Assembly: GCF_026914265.1 (NCBI RefSeq)
Contig: NC_069130.1
Span: 13,171,886 to 13,235,885, forward strand
Direction: 5' to 3'
Source of the DNA: Mya arenaria
Taxonomy: Eukaryota; Mollusca; Bivalvia; Myida; Myidae
Length of the DNA stretch: 64,000 nucleotides
Notes under the pieces: generated by a model
Database searches by the model: none
The model's input: the letters and a program-made list of their open reading frames with translations, nothing else
Told to the model about the DNA's origin: nothing
Position numbers and translations under genes: made by a program
Shown: piece by piece, positions 1-11,640 of the stretch
Layout of the letters: every line of letters begins with the position of its first letter
Position numbering within the stretch: the stretch's first letter is position 1

Positions 1-199
1 GCTGGGTAAATTGTCGTCTGCTCAAAAATGTTGTCTGGTTTATTCTAAATTTCTTTCAATTTACTTAAAACTATGGGTATATATTGACTGAGTGGCAAAC
101 AGCTTGGAACCTGACCAGGCGCCGAGTTACTCGGCGTCTGGTCTGGTTCCAAGCTGTTTGCAAAGCCTTTAAAATCGCCATCAGCAGCTTAAGGGTTAA
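1..199. repeat. MITE-like hairpin repeat, copy A (left-truncated by window)
   Basis: It contains a near-perfect 67-nt inverted repeat (about 95-161, GCAAACAGCTTGGAACC and its complement) and ends in AAGGGTTAA. A second copy with both ends lies at 4802-5013. Confidence 0.75.
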
Positions 200-453
200 G
201 GTATTATTTAAGAATTGTTTCCTTCTTTAAGGGTTTTTAGACTTCAATAAAGAATGATCTTTTTTATATAAAAAAATACAATAATCCATTTTCCATTTAT
301 CAAAATCAAATTTAAGTATGCATTTTAGCAAATTGAAATAACTTACTTTAGCTTAAGGATTATTGAGAAATTATGGACTGAGAAGTGTGGAAAAAAGAAA
401 ACAACCATTACAAGTCTGAAAGTCTATTACTCAAGATCAAATCCTATTTTCAG

Positions 454-2144
454 GTACGGATCCAGCTTCACAGCCTTCAAGTGGCTATAGCCATCCGTCA
501 GCAGGTTCTTACAGTGGCTATAGCCAGTCCCAGGATCAGTCTAGCAGCAGTGGCTATAGTCAGCCTTCCAGTGGATATAGCCAGCCATCCAGTGGATATA
601 ACCAGCCATCCAGTGGATATAGCCAGCCTTCCAGTGGATATACACAGTCCCAGGGACAGTCTAGGGGCAGTGGTTATAGCCAACCATCCAGTGGATATAG
701 CCAGTCCCAGGGGCAGGCTAGCAGCAGTGGTTATAGCCAGCCATCCAGTGGATATAGCCAGTCCCAGGGACAGAATAGTAGTAGTGGTTATAGCCAGCCA
801 TCCAGTGGATATAGCCAGTCCCAGGGGCCGAACAGTAACAGTGGTTATAGCCAGGGTCCGGGCAGCAGCAGTGGGTACAGTCAGCCATCTAGTGGATATA
901 GTCAACCAGCAGATCAGGCCGCTAGCAGCTCATATCAACAGCAATCCAGCGGGTATGACAACCAGGGAAAGTCCAGCTATGGGGGAAGTGGGTCAGGCTA
1001 TTACAATCCAGATCAAAACAAGTTTAAATCAAGTGGCTCATATGAACAGGGAAATAATCAGCCTAAGAGCTATAACAGCAGCTATAGTCAGCAGTCGTCT
1101 CAGAAAACTGAATATGGGAAGACATATGAACAGAATGAATATGGGGGGAGTGGTAGTGGAAGTAACAAGGGTGGAAATTACACAGGTTTGAACACTGGCG
1201 TTCCAGGAAAAGGATTTAATCCACAGGATGGTGGAAGTAGGGGATTTTCTGGCTCGGACAGGGGGAGGGGAGGGTTCGGGCGAGGGGGATCTGGGGGGAA
1301 TAATTACCAAGATAGGGGAGGGCGAGGGGGATTTAGGGGGAATATGAGAGGGGGAGGCGGTGGTAGAGGGGGATGGGATAATAATGATTCAGGGGGATTT
1401 GAAAGAGGATCTAGGGGTAGAGGATTTGATGATGCCGGAGGGAGAGGCAGGGGTGGGTTTGATAGGGGAAGGGGGAGAGGCGGATTTGGTGGAAGAGGGA
1501 GGGGAGGAGATTTTAGTGGAGGGGGAGGAAAGGGTGATTGGGGAGAGTCAGGGGGAGATGGGGGTGGGTTCGGAAATAGGGGTGGAAGAGGGGGATTTGA
1601 GAGGGGCAGAGGTGGTGACAGGGGAGGTTCCTTCAGGGGAAATAGGGGCAGGGGAGGATTGGGCTTTCAGAAGGATGGTAAAACAGACAATGGTAAAGAG
1701 GTTGATAGTCAGCAGAGTAAACCTTGGGTAAATATTGGAGAAAACAATGAACTGAAGAGAAAAATGGAGCCATCCGAAATTAGTCCTCCTAAGAAGAAAA
1801 AGGAGGAAGAAACAGTTGATGTTCAGCCCTTCATTCAAGCTCACATTGAAGAAAACTGTGGTGCCAATCTTGAGCATAGAAAACTGGCCGAGGAGTCACT
1901 GAAGAAAATGATGCAGCCCATGTATTGTCTGCTCTGCAACGCGAGAATGAGTGGTCCGCCCCAGGCTCTAATGCATTACCAGGGGAAAAATCATCAGAAG
2001 AAGATCAAGAACTTCATAACAACAGGTATGCAGAAATACGCAGAAAAGGTGAAAAATGAAGAAACAAAGTCGGACGAGCAATTAAAGCGTGAAAAGCTTG
2101 AAGAGGAAGAAAGAAACCGACTTCTTGATGAGAAAGTCGCTCAG
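454..2144 (+). CDS. Large exon: SGYSQ repeats, RGG region, zinc finger 1
   Basis: The acceptor is a pyrimidine-rich stretch ending in AG at 452-453. The donor is CAG|GTTTGC at 2145. The reading frame that gives SGYSQ (454-1130) runs without a stop into the RGG region (about 1240-1665) and then into finger 1. Finger 1 has Cys codons at 1926 and 1935, then His-X5-His in an HYQGKNH context. The exon enters in phase 1 and leaves in phase 0, which matches the next exon. DNA-level 60-66 bp repeats at 481-900 underlie the protein repeats. Overlapping open frames on both strands here are shadows. Confidence 0.85.
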
Positions 2145-5100
2145 GTTTGCAACAAATATACTCACTTGTACATTGTACACTGAATGGAAGCACAATGTTA
2201 TAATAGCTAGCCCGGGTTCTGATATAAAGCATTTTCATTTAAGCTTGTCTGGTTTTCAAAGAAAGTCACAAAGTTATTAAAATTTACATTGTTACATGTG
2301 TGTTTATAAAAAACACACAATAAAAAAAATTAGTTTAATTAACAGAATTTGCGTATATATTTATATATATTTATAATGTTTATTTATATAGTATTTTTTA
2401 AGTCTTATTAGGGTAAATTTATAAAAAAAACAAAACTATGTTTAATATCATGATATAATTTTTCCGTTGTTTGGGACAAAATCCAAAATGAATGTGCAGT
2501 GAAAGAATTTGCAAGAAAATTCACAACTGCAAATTCATGTTTTAAAATTTTGTCTACATAAAAACATAAGGAAATGAATCTCTCAAGTATATTTTGCTTT
2601 ACTGCAACTTATATTACTGGTATACATGTATACATGACTGGGTCAATAACTAAATCTGGGTCTTTCATGAGCTTTGATGAACTTACAATAAGATACCAAG
2701 CCATTGTGTCTTCAATCAGTTTACAATTGACAGTTCTGCACTTTGATGTAAAATATGTCTGTTACATAGTATGTACTGCTACATCTAAACTCTAAATTAA
2801 GGACTATCTTAGAAATATTAACTTGAACCATCATCTTGGAGTTTAATACAGATCTATGTAGATTTAGTTGTCAGTTTTATGTGCACTATAAATTTCTAGT
2901 CAGTTGATTTAAATCATTTTAATGATTTTTAGTGAACACCATTTCAAACATAATAATTGAAAGAAACACATACATACATCTATATTATTTTCCGTGATTT
3001 GAACAAGAAAAAATGAGAATAAAATCTGCAAATGTAATTCCATGTTCAAGGCAAGTATTCATAAAAAAACATCTTTTCTTTTAACTTAAGTCATTTTCTT
3101 TAAGTATCTCACTGACCATTTGATAAAATAACTGAATAATATTGAATTACTTTATTTTCATTGATTTGATGAGATATACACACTTTGTGTTAAAAACACA
3201 AGGGCTGTTACTCATAAAACATCTTAAGTCATTTCTTAACTTAAGTCAAATTCTTAAAATTTTCATTGTCAAGAAAAAGAAAAGTATAAGTAATTTTAGA
3301 ATAAAATTATGTAAATATTTAATAACATCAATAAAAAAAGCTGCATTCTCACAGATTGAATGCTTTGACAACTTTTTTATTTTTTGTCTTGAAACGAGCC
3401 AATTTTTGAGAAAATCCATGGAAACCAGTTATATTAGACTGCTGACAAAAGATCAGATTGCAGATTTTTATATTTAAGCTAAAAAAAATAATGTTTTTTT
3501 GCATTTTTCTTAAACCGTTAGTAATGGTTTAAGCCATGAAACATTAATTTTCGAACGGAAATATGAACAACTACGATCAGATTTTTTGTCAGCAATCTTA
3601 TATCATTGGTTTGCAGATATTTACGCAAAAATTTGCTAAAAAAGTTGTTAAACTAGTAAATCTGTGAGAGTGCAGCTTTAAGCTTTTATGTCAAATGACT
3701 AGTAAGATACTTAGCTCAGGAAAATGAAGTTAAGAAATGATTAATGATGTTTTATGAATACTGTCCCAGGTTGATAAAGAAGATGTTTCGAGTCAATATC
3801 TCTAAAGTCTGTCTGACAGATATTTGAGTAATCTGTTCTGTGAAACCATTTATTTTGATGGTAAATTTCATTGAAATCTGAATGTTTATTTTTATGAAGT
3901 GGTGGAGTTTGTAATAAAAAAAAGCTTTGTTTTTTTACAACGCAAAAACACATTTAATGCTTTCTAATATTAAGAAAATGAATGGTTTCATAGGATTGAT
4001 TTTACTGTATACAGCTTTAATTAAGAGGTCCCTTTATTCACAAATGTTTGGTTATGACTACAAAACAATTCTGATCAGTCCTTGCTTAAGATATATCTTG
4101 CTCTAAAATACATGTTAATTTTTATATATATCTATACTATTTTAAACAAGCTTACATTCAAATTTGCAATGAGATGGAATTGTGAAAATTAGCGAAAATG
4201 AAGCCCTCTTCAAATTAAAGCAGGCTACAGTATACACATACATACTTGATCAGCCTCTACAACATCATAACTTTTAAATTGCAAATTTTTTACCGCCCCC
4301 TCTACCCTGCAGGCACGGGTGACCTTGAACTTACAGGACTCTGATTTCTGCAAGCTTTGTTGTGTGGAGTTCTCATCACAGCAGCAGGCTGAACAGCACT
4401 ATAAGGGCAAAAACCATCAAAAACGGATACGAATGGCCAGCGCTCCCGAGGAGGAACTGTGAGTGATGACCTTTGTATTTTATCGACTAGTGCTTCTAAC
4501 ATTCAAGATCAATACTGAAATCAAGATTGAGGGCTTTTAAATTTAGAATATTGTACAGTTGTAAAGATTGTGGTTTTTTTTAGCTCTGACATATACAACA
4601 TGTACAGTGGTCGAAATGAGCACAAGCCCGCAAGCCCTTCACTGGTAAAATGTCTTCCGGGCTTGCTCAAATTCTGAATTTTATATAGCAGGGCTTGTTC
4701 AAAAATATGATTCCATGCAATAGTATAAGAATTCGGGCTTGTTCATCTGAAAGTCTAATTTCGATGACTGCATGTACATATCAAAAACTGTAGGAAGTAC
4801 CTTAACCCTTTGCATGCTGGGTAAATTGTCGTCTGCTCAAAAATGTCGTCTGGTTTATTCTAAATTTCTTTCATTTTACTTAAAACTTTGGGGATATATT
4901 GACTGAGTGACAAACAGCTTGGAACCTGACCAGGCGCCGAGTTACTCGGTGTCTGGTCTGGTTGTAGCTGTTTGCAAAGCCTTTAAAATCGCCATCAGCA
5001 GCCTAAGGGTTAAATAAGCAGAAATGACTTTCAAATTGGGTCTAAGCCTCTTTGTATATTGGGTATGAATCCCTCATACTCGGATATTTTAATTTATATA

Positions 5101-8100
5101 TAAATATTAATCATTATTATAAAATTAGAACACCAAACATTTCAGTTCAAACTTGTCTAAACCTTATGTCTTATCTTCATGAGAGTGTATCTAATATAAT
5201 TGAAGTTATCCTTTATTATTTTGCAGAGGTGGATTCTTATGCGATGTCTGCAACGTACGAGTGATGTCACAAGAGATACTCAATGTCCATCTTGCAGGAC
5301 AGAAACACAAGTCAAAAGCAGCTAGGGACAAACTACTTAGTCATAAAGGCAGAAAAGACGAAGATAAAATCATTCCTCAGGGTGGATTGTTGGTCGAGGG
5401 CGGGACTCGACTTAGGCCCGGTATGTAAATGGTTTATTGTTTCAAGTATTATACAGGGGTTCTAAAGTTCAGAATTTTGAGCTTTCAACTGCAGATTACT
5501 GTGCATTTAAAAAAAAATATGCTCATTTGCATTAAAAAAAGGAGGAAGTACCTTTAAATAAATAGATATAATTTAGGTCTTTGGGCATGAATGATTGAAT
5601 CCATTGTTATCAAACAGTAGGCATGAATCCTTTATTCTTAGACAGAACCATGGCTATTTTTTTTTTATTGACAATCCTCAGCTTTTAGAACCGGTGATTG
5701 AAGAATCACCCCTGGTAGTTAGGCAGCATCTACCAAAGATCTCTCCTCATTCAATCTTTAACCAACTTGGTTAAAATGTTCATGGGCATAATATCTTGAT
5801 TATGACCATTACCTGCCTGATCATTTTTTACCTATTGCATTATGGCTCTAAAATTGTCCAAATTTTCCCACATTCTCCTTGTCTGCCCTTGTAATTGACT
5901 GTTAAATATTAAATCAATACCAAACTCCTTGATAGTATTTATTGGTACAATATACTAGTGGGGAAAAAACCCTGTTGTTTATATGCTCTTTTTCTGAAAG
6001 TATCCCATGTCATTTTTGTGATTAAATGTTGTAAACCTCAATTATTTAAAACTTTAATGTAACTTTGATACAGAGTAGTGTACAGGCTTATGTCATGTGA
6101 CAGCTTTTAAGAAATTTATAATTTCCTAAAAGATGTGACTTCACTTGTCATTTAAGAATCAGTATGTGATTGTATGTGATTGTATGCACAGTAAAGAGGG
6201 TCATCCCAAAATAGCATAGAATTGTTATTTTAGAAAATGGAATAGCGAGAAAATGATAAAAAGCTAGGAGCATGTTTTAACATGATTTTTTGTAGATAAT
6301 GTCTGAAAATATCAAGGATATATATACATACAATGTTAAACTTTTGATGTAGATTAGAAAGACATAATAGGCTGTGTCGAGGCCAACATTACATCAATCT
6401 CAGTTCGGTCAGTTTCAGAACAATATTATATTGCAAAATAAATTTATTTAAGATAAATACGCTATTTTGGGTCAACCCTCATACTTTTTCCTGTTGCAAA
6501 ATTAATTTATTTAAGATTAATACGCTATTTTGGGTCAACCCTCATACTTTTTTCTGTTGTTTGTCTTTGAAAGTTTTACTATTCACATTGACATTAGTTT
6601 TCTTTGTAGGTTTATTGCTGATAATTATTGATTCTATTTTCCCAGGATGATGTCCTTGTATTGCATCAAAATCATGAAATATACCATGTTGAAGTAATGC
6701 CTGTAATTGTCAGGTTTAAAGGGAGTCGCTCATGTTTTGGGTTAAATTTGATGTTTAGCAATAATGCGTCAGAAAACACTAATATTTTAATTATTTTACT
6801 CTTTGGTACTAAAATTGCAGAAAACAACAACAAAGCATTAAAAAAACCTGGTTTTAGTTTGGAACAAACCCGAGCTAGTACGGTTAAGAAAAAATAGAAA
6901 ACTGACAACAGAACCACTCACCTACGAGATTTCTAACATAAACTGATAAATTATTTAACCTTTAAGCATATTTGTTAAAAAGTGTTTCTATGCTTCATGG
7001 ACTTCAAAGACAATATTTGAGCAAATATTAACATTTGTTAAAAGTTTGCAGCTAGTATCTTAGTTTTTACAATCCTAATGATTCCCCACACTTTATTTCG
7101 TCATATCATAAAGAGTGCTATTAACGAAACGTGAGGGAGTCTCTTTAAAGAGTGAAAAAATACTGGTGAAAATTACTTCATTTACCATTTGAATTTTAGC
7201 TAGTCTCCTTTTTGCTTTTTTTCAAAGAAAAGATGATAAGGTTTTGTCTTTGCCATGGTGTCCGCCATGTTGTTACAGTGCAAAACTGGATACTTTTCTG
7301 TAACTAAGAAAATATTTGAAGATATTTGAATGAAACTTGGTTCACATTTCGCCAGAGACAGAACACACATGTCTACTATTAAGGCCTATAATTCTGTGAA
7401 TAAAAGTTGCTGAGGTTTGCCCCTTTTTCAACTGAAAAGACAACAACATATTACCATTGATGTTCCCTCTGTGGCAACAATATTTCATGCTAAAAAATCA
7501 CAAAAGTGCTTTAATTCAAACAATTTAAGGTTCCTTCCTTTCTGGATTAAGTATGATACACATAATTATTGCCAAGAAATGTTTACAAATTGTTTTTATA
7601 AATCTTTCTGAGGAATCAACTTATCTCATGGCATTACTACAAAATGTTTTCTAAGCTAGAGAAGGTGGCCTGTTTTTAGAGACAGGGATCACAACTTTTA
7701 GCTCAATTCAAATGAAATTCTTCAAGTATTAAACATTTAGAATTTTCCTAAATAAATGTTGAAGAGTAGTGATTATAAAAAATACATAAATTGACTTTAG
7801 TTTCTGATTTTGAAATTGACTTTATTGTCTGATTTTGAAATTGACTTTAATGTCTGATTTTGAAATTGACTTTAGTGTCTGATTTTAAAACTGGCTTTAG
7901 CGTCTGATTTTGAAATTGACTGTAAAGTCCAATTTTTCATAATTTTGTAACATTCTTCTAATATCAATTTCTTATCACTGAGAGATAGCTCAAGTTCTGT
8001 TTTTTGTTTGTAAGTGAACAGTTACGACATGGTATGAATTTTTTGTGCTTGTGTATTTTTTAGCATCAATTAAAACTACCAGTGATCCAGGTTTCCAAAC

Positions 8101-8931
8101 AGGTCATTTTCTCTATCTTATAGGTCAGCGTGTACCGGACGGCTTTGTTGTCAAACCTTATAAGGAACCAACAAAAAACGAGGCTTTTACCAAGAGATTT
8201 GAAGGTCCAGATGGTTTTTTTGGAGACAATCCTACACCGATTGAAATTATCAACGAAAACGAAGAGAGACCTCTCTCTAAGAATCAGAAAAGGAGACAGA
8301 AGCAATACAAAGGAGAGGGAAAAGACTATAACATCATCTGAGAGTCATATTGCATTTTCATTATATAATTAGCTAGACATGAAGGCTTGGCGCAAGAAAA
8401 GTAATGTGTTTAGGTCAGCATGGAACAGTTGACTGTGTTCTCTAATGTTCTAAAGTGCAATTTCTTTTTCTGGCGAAAATCCAAAGTATTAAAACAGATG
8501 TAAAGCCATTTTAAAGTTTAGAAAGTATCAAACAATTCCATAAACATGGAAAGTTTTACAGCCCAAAACTTACATACTGACTTCTAAGCCAATTTTGTCA
8601 GTCTTGCCATGGTTATTGATTGTAAAGCATGAAAAATAGTTATGGTAATAATCAAATTATTCTCGGATACTGTTCATGTAATAATTGACAAAAGTCCTGA
8701 CTTGTTTTGCTAGGGGGTTGGAACAAGAACCCAGGTGAGATCTCGTACCAACCACGCACAAGACCCAACATAGACTACAGCAATTTTCGTACACCAAGCG
8801 GCAAGTTCTACTGCCCCATGTGTGACGTCACAATGAACACTGAAATCCAGTTTGCTCAACATAGCCAAAGCAAGCCGCATAGGCAAAAACAGATGGAGAA
8901 AAAGTATCAAGAACTTAATAATAAAACTTGA
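454..8931 (+). CDS. SGYSQ/RGG low-complexity protein with JAZ-type zinc fingers (5' end missing)
   Basis: Four or five exons join in frame: 454-2144, 4313-4458, 5227-5420, then 8124-8341 or 8714-8931. The protein begins with a tyrosine-rich SGYSQ/SQGQ repeat region, continues through a long RGG/GRGG region and a basic stretch (PPKKKK, near 1789), and ends in zinc fingers spaced CX2CX12HX5H. That spacing is typical of U1/matrin/JAZ fingers, which in ZNF346- and ZNF385-like proteins bind double-stranded or structured RNA. The N-terminal composition recalls FET proteins (FUS, EWS, TAF15), but no RRM is visible. A nuclear RNA-binding, condensate-forming role is an inference. Exon 1 starts with two bases of a split codon and has no in-frame ATG, so the start codon lies upstream of the window. 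The gene converges on the sugar transporter at 14551. Confidence 0.8.
2145..4312 (+). other. Intron of the zinc-finger gene
   Basis: AT-rich sequence with a foldback MITE at 3337-3680. I see no other exon: candidate frames are short and lack finger motifs. Confidence 0.7.
3337..3680. mobile_element. Foldback MITE, family 1
   Basis: The ends are inverted: AAAGCTGCATTCTCACAG on the left and CTGTGAGAGTGCAGCTTT on the right. The interior arms are also partly inverted (GACAAAAGATCAG against CTGATC...GTCAGCA). Related copies lie at 13110-13472 and, as a right half, at about 22775-22963. Confidence 0.75.
4313..4458 (+). CDS. Exon with zinc finger 2
   Basis: The exon follows a C/T-rich tract ending CTGCAG and precedes a strong donor GTGAGT at 4459. 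In phase 0 it encodes 48 codons plus two bases. The finger reads CKLC, 12 residues, then HYKGKNH. It was found by extending the frame from the upstream exon; no long open frame marks it. Confidence 0.85.
4609..4780. repeat. Dispersed repeat, copy 1
   Basis: It shares CACTGGTAAAATGTCTTCC, GGGCTTGCTCAAATTC and the following AGCAGGGCTTGTTC with segments at about 55497-55640 and 57182-57370. It is non-coding and unclassified. Confidence 0.6.
4802..5013. repeat. MITE-like hairpin repeat, copy B
   Basis: It begins TTAACCCTT and ends AAGGGTTAA, with an interior closely matching 1-199. The right arm of the hairpin has lost several bases (GGTTGTAGCTG), so it folds less well. It lies in the intron between fingers 2 and 3. 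Confidence 0.75.
5227..5420 (+). CDS. Exon with zinc finger 3
   Basis: The acceptor is TTTTGCAG at 5219-5226 and the donor is G|GTATGT at 5421. The first base completes the Leu codon begun in the previous exon, and 64 codons plus one base follow. The finger reads CDVC, 12 residues, then HLAGQKH, followed by a Lys-rich linker. It ends in phase 1 (Pro, then G), which is compatible with both candidate last exons. Confidence 0.85.
5421..8123 (+). other. Intron of the zinc-finger gene
   Basis: Contents: a 65-bp direct duplication at about 6430-6558 (the TACGCTATTTTGGGTCAACC segment twice) and 25-bp tandem repeats at 7790-7926. Nothing protein-coding is recognisable. Confidence 0.65.
7790..7926. 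repeat. 25-bp tandem repeat (about 5.5 copies)
   Basis: The unit is AAATTGACTTTA, three variable bases, then TCTGATTTTG, repeated head to tail with few changes. Confidence 0.85.
8124..8341 (+). CDS. Candidate last exon A (charged tail, no zinc finger)
   Basis: The acceptor is CTATCTTATAG ending at 8123. In phase 1 it encodes GQRVPDGF... through a Lys/Arg-rich segment (KNQKRRQKQ) to a TGA at 8339-8341. I see no strong internal donor that would join it to 8714 (GAAG|GTCCAG is weak), so it looks like an alternative terminal exon. Confidence 0.65.
8714..8931 (+). CDS. Candidate last exon B (zinc finger 4)
   Basis: The acceptor is TTTTGCTAG ending at 8713. In phase 1 it encodes GGWNKNPG..., a finger CPMC, 12 residues, HSQSKPH, and a short Lys/Glu-rich tail with stop TGA at 8929-8931. 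AATAAA at 9292-9297 is a plausible polyadenylation signal. It can splice directly from 5420. Confidence 0.75.
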
Positions 8932-9514
8932 CTTGATATTGTTCTTTGTAAAAATAGGTGATGTGATAACTGTTCGTTTTGTTTTGGGTTTTAAACCTTA
9001 ATGATAACAATTGTGGTGTAATTGCTGTCTGAGGGTTTTTCTTTAAAGAAAAATGTTGAATTACATGCGATTGAGAAAAAATGTTTAAGTTTGAATGACT
9101 ATTGTTTTTGATAGTGTTTGTTATTATGTTGTAAAATTGTTAAGAAATATTTGTATTACCTTGCCATTAAGTTTATTGAGAAGATAACTTGGGTAAATGT
9201 ACTCCGTTAACAACTTCAGTTTCACAATCATTGACACTACATGTATATATATATGATTAGAAAAGTGAAGTCATTTATTAGCTCTTCTGGAAATAAATCA
9301 TCTTCGTCCTATAAAAACTTGACCCTGGGCCATTATTCTAAAAATGTTCAAGATGTGCAAATAAAACGCCGTACAATCAGATATGTATTGTAAAAAAAAA
9401 AATATGCACATGTATAGCAGGACCGATGACTCAGGCTTTAATAATTGTTTCATCATGCCTTCTTTGCAAAAAACAACAGACAAATATTTGTTTTCTCTGC
9501 AGCACTTTTGTAAC

Positions 9515-9910
9515 GCAAGTTATGGGCAATGTTGCATTACTGGCTCTGTTGCTTTATGGGCTTAATGGGCTCTGTTGAATTATGGACTTCATGGGCTCTA
9601 ATGCATGATGGACTTCATGGGCTCTGTTGTGTTATGAGCTATGTTGCATCAGGTGCTATGTTGCATCATTGGCTCTGTTGCATGAGGGTCTCTATGGCCT
9701 CTATAGCCTTATGGGCTCTCTGTTGTATTATGGGCTTTGTTGCATAATGGGCTATGTTGCATTATGGGCTCTGGGCTGTGTTGCATTATGGGCTGTTACA
9801 TTTTGGGCTCTGTTGCATTATAGGCTCAGTTGCATCATGGGTTTTGTTGTGTTATGGGCTCTGGGCTCTGTTGCATTGTGGGCTATGTTGCCTCATGGAC
9901 ACTGTTGCAG
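9515..9910. repeat. Degenerate minisatellite (TTGCATTATGGGCTCTG-like)
   Basis: Units of about 15-24 bp based on GTTGCATTATGGGCTCTG are repeated imperfectly. The Cys/Trp/Leu-rich open frames across it are products of the repeat. Confidence 0.85.
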
Positions 9911-11039
9911 AAACTTTGATACCAATATGCTTTTTGTTCAGTCACAAAATATGGTATGTTGTGTTCATTCCTTTGCATGTTTTTCTTGTTGTTCAACCAT
10001 TGTTTACAAACTATTCAATATAGTTCCATTATGGCTTAGCCGCTATTTGTGCTTGTGTTAGTTGTATTAGGAATATTGCTTTCAAAGATGATGAATTGGA
10101 AATATTTATTACATTCTTATCAGTAATGTTTTTGTATTGATAGATATGGGATCCTGCTTTCGTAAAGCAATGTCTTGTCTGACTAACATTGTTAAAATAT
10201 AAAAATACAGAATGTTATTGTTGTGTAACATTGATCATTCAAAAAAGTCATTCCTGTTAAAGACTGTATTGTTGGATATCAAGTTCTTTGTAAAATATGA
10301 CCATGCAAATAAAAAATCCAAAATCAGCGCTTTGGTGTTATTTACTAATGGCAGTGATTTTTTAAAAGTATTTTTACTGCCTGTTCCTTGCAAATTGGGG
10401 AAAAAAGTCGACTTTTGGAAAAATGCAAAATCAGGCCAAAATAGCTAATATAATGGCAAATATACGTTTTCAATTTTTTATGCATACATTATGCTGTGAT
10501 AGAGTTATTACTGTCAAGATTTTGTTTATTTTTTCAAGAAATTCATTACTTTTTTATTCATTAATGTATTCTTCATTCATCAAATTGGGAAAAAAATATA
10601 ATTGTTTGGGAAAAATGTACAATTTTTAAGCAAGGGGAAACAGGCTTTAGAAGGCAGTAAATTGCACCAAAAAATCACTGAATGGAGTCCAACTTACAAT
10701 GCCTGGTGACTCCATAATATTTTGGTATCATTTGAAAATGATGTGTACAAAAAAAAAAGAAAATATAAAGGCTTTACCAAGAACAATTATAATGGGATAA
10801 ATAATTAGGTCTAGCCTTCAAAGATTCCAAAATGTGTCTTTAACGTCTGGTTTCAGTCGAAATTAAGAGAAAATATACAAACTTTGATAAATTTATGTAT
10901 GAATTAATTCTGGTAATTTGTTTGACAATTGGTAATAGCAAGAAAATACCTAAATGGAAGAGGTCAGGCGCCATCAAAATTTAACCAAGGTTAAGGGAGT
11001 TATTTGAGAACTAATCTATTATTTATAACTGATGGACAC

Positions 11040-11640
11040 CGTTGCGAAAATCTTATATTTATAACATACCTCGAAGGTCAAGGTCGAACACAACTTTTAA
11101 AGGTCAGAGTACACATGCTGGTGTCCGCGCTATAACTTACTAATGCATTGATGGATTACCCTATACTTTGGTACAAATGTTGTCATTATTAAGACAATGC
11201 TCAGTGACTTTCACCTGGGTCCATAACTCAAAAGGTCAAAGTCACACAAGACATTGAAAGGTCAGAGTACACATGCTCGTGTCTGTGCTATAACTTACTT
11301 GCGCATTGATGGATTACCATATAACTTATTACAAATGTTAACCTTATTAAGACTATGCTCAGTGACCCTGACCCATGTCCATACCTCATAGGTCAAGGTC
11401 ACACTAGTCATTTAAATGTCAGAGTACACATGCTCGTGTTCAAGCTATAAGTTACTTATGAACTTATGGATTACCATATTACTTATTACAAATGTTGTCC
11501 TCATTGAGACAATCTGCAGTGACCTTCACCCGGGTCCATACCTAGAAGGTCAAGGCCAAGCAAGACTTAAATGTCAGAGTACACATGCTCGTGTCCTTCT
11601 CCGGACCCGGGTCTATCCTCGAAGGTCATGGTCACATTGT
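11040..11640. repeat. ~155-bp tandem repeat, about four degenerate copies
   Basis: Each copy carries AGGTCAAGGTC, GTCAGAGTACACATGCTCGTGT, TATAACTTACTT, ATTGATGGATTACC and CAGTGACCTTCACCCGGGTCC in the same order. Confidence 0.75.

Noticed and set aside
385-1191. 268-codon plus-strand frame and minus-strand frames at 498-905 and 1548-1877
   Set aside because: They are other-frame readings of the SGYSQ and RGG repeats. The true frame is fixed by the finger codons and splice phases.
9529-10061. Cys/Trp-rich plus-strand frames
   Set aside because: They follow the GCATTATGGGCTCTG minisatellite and have no splice or domain support.
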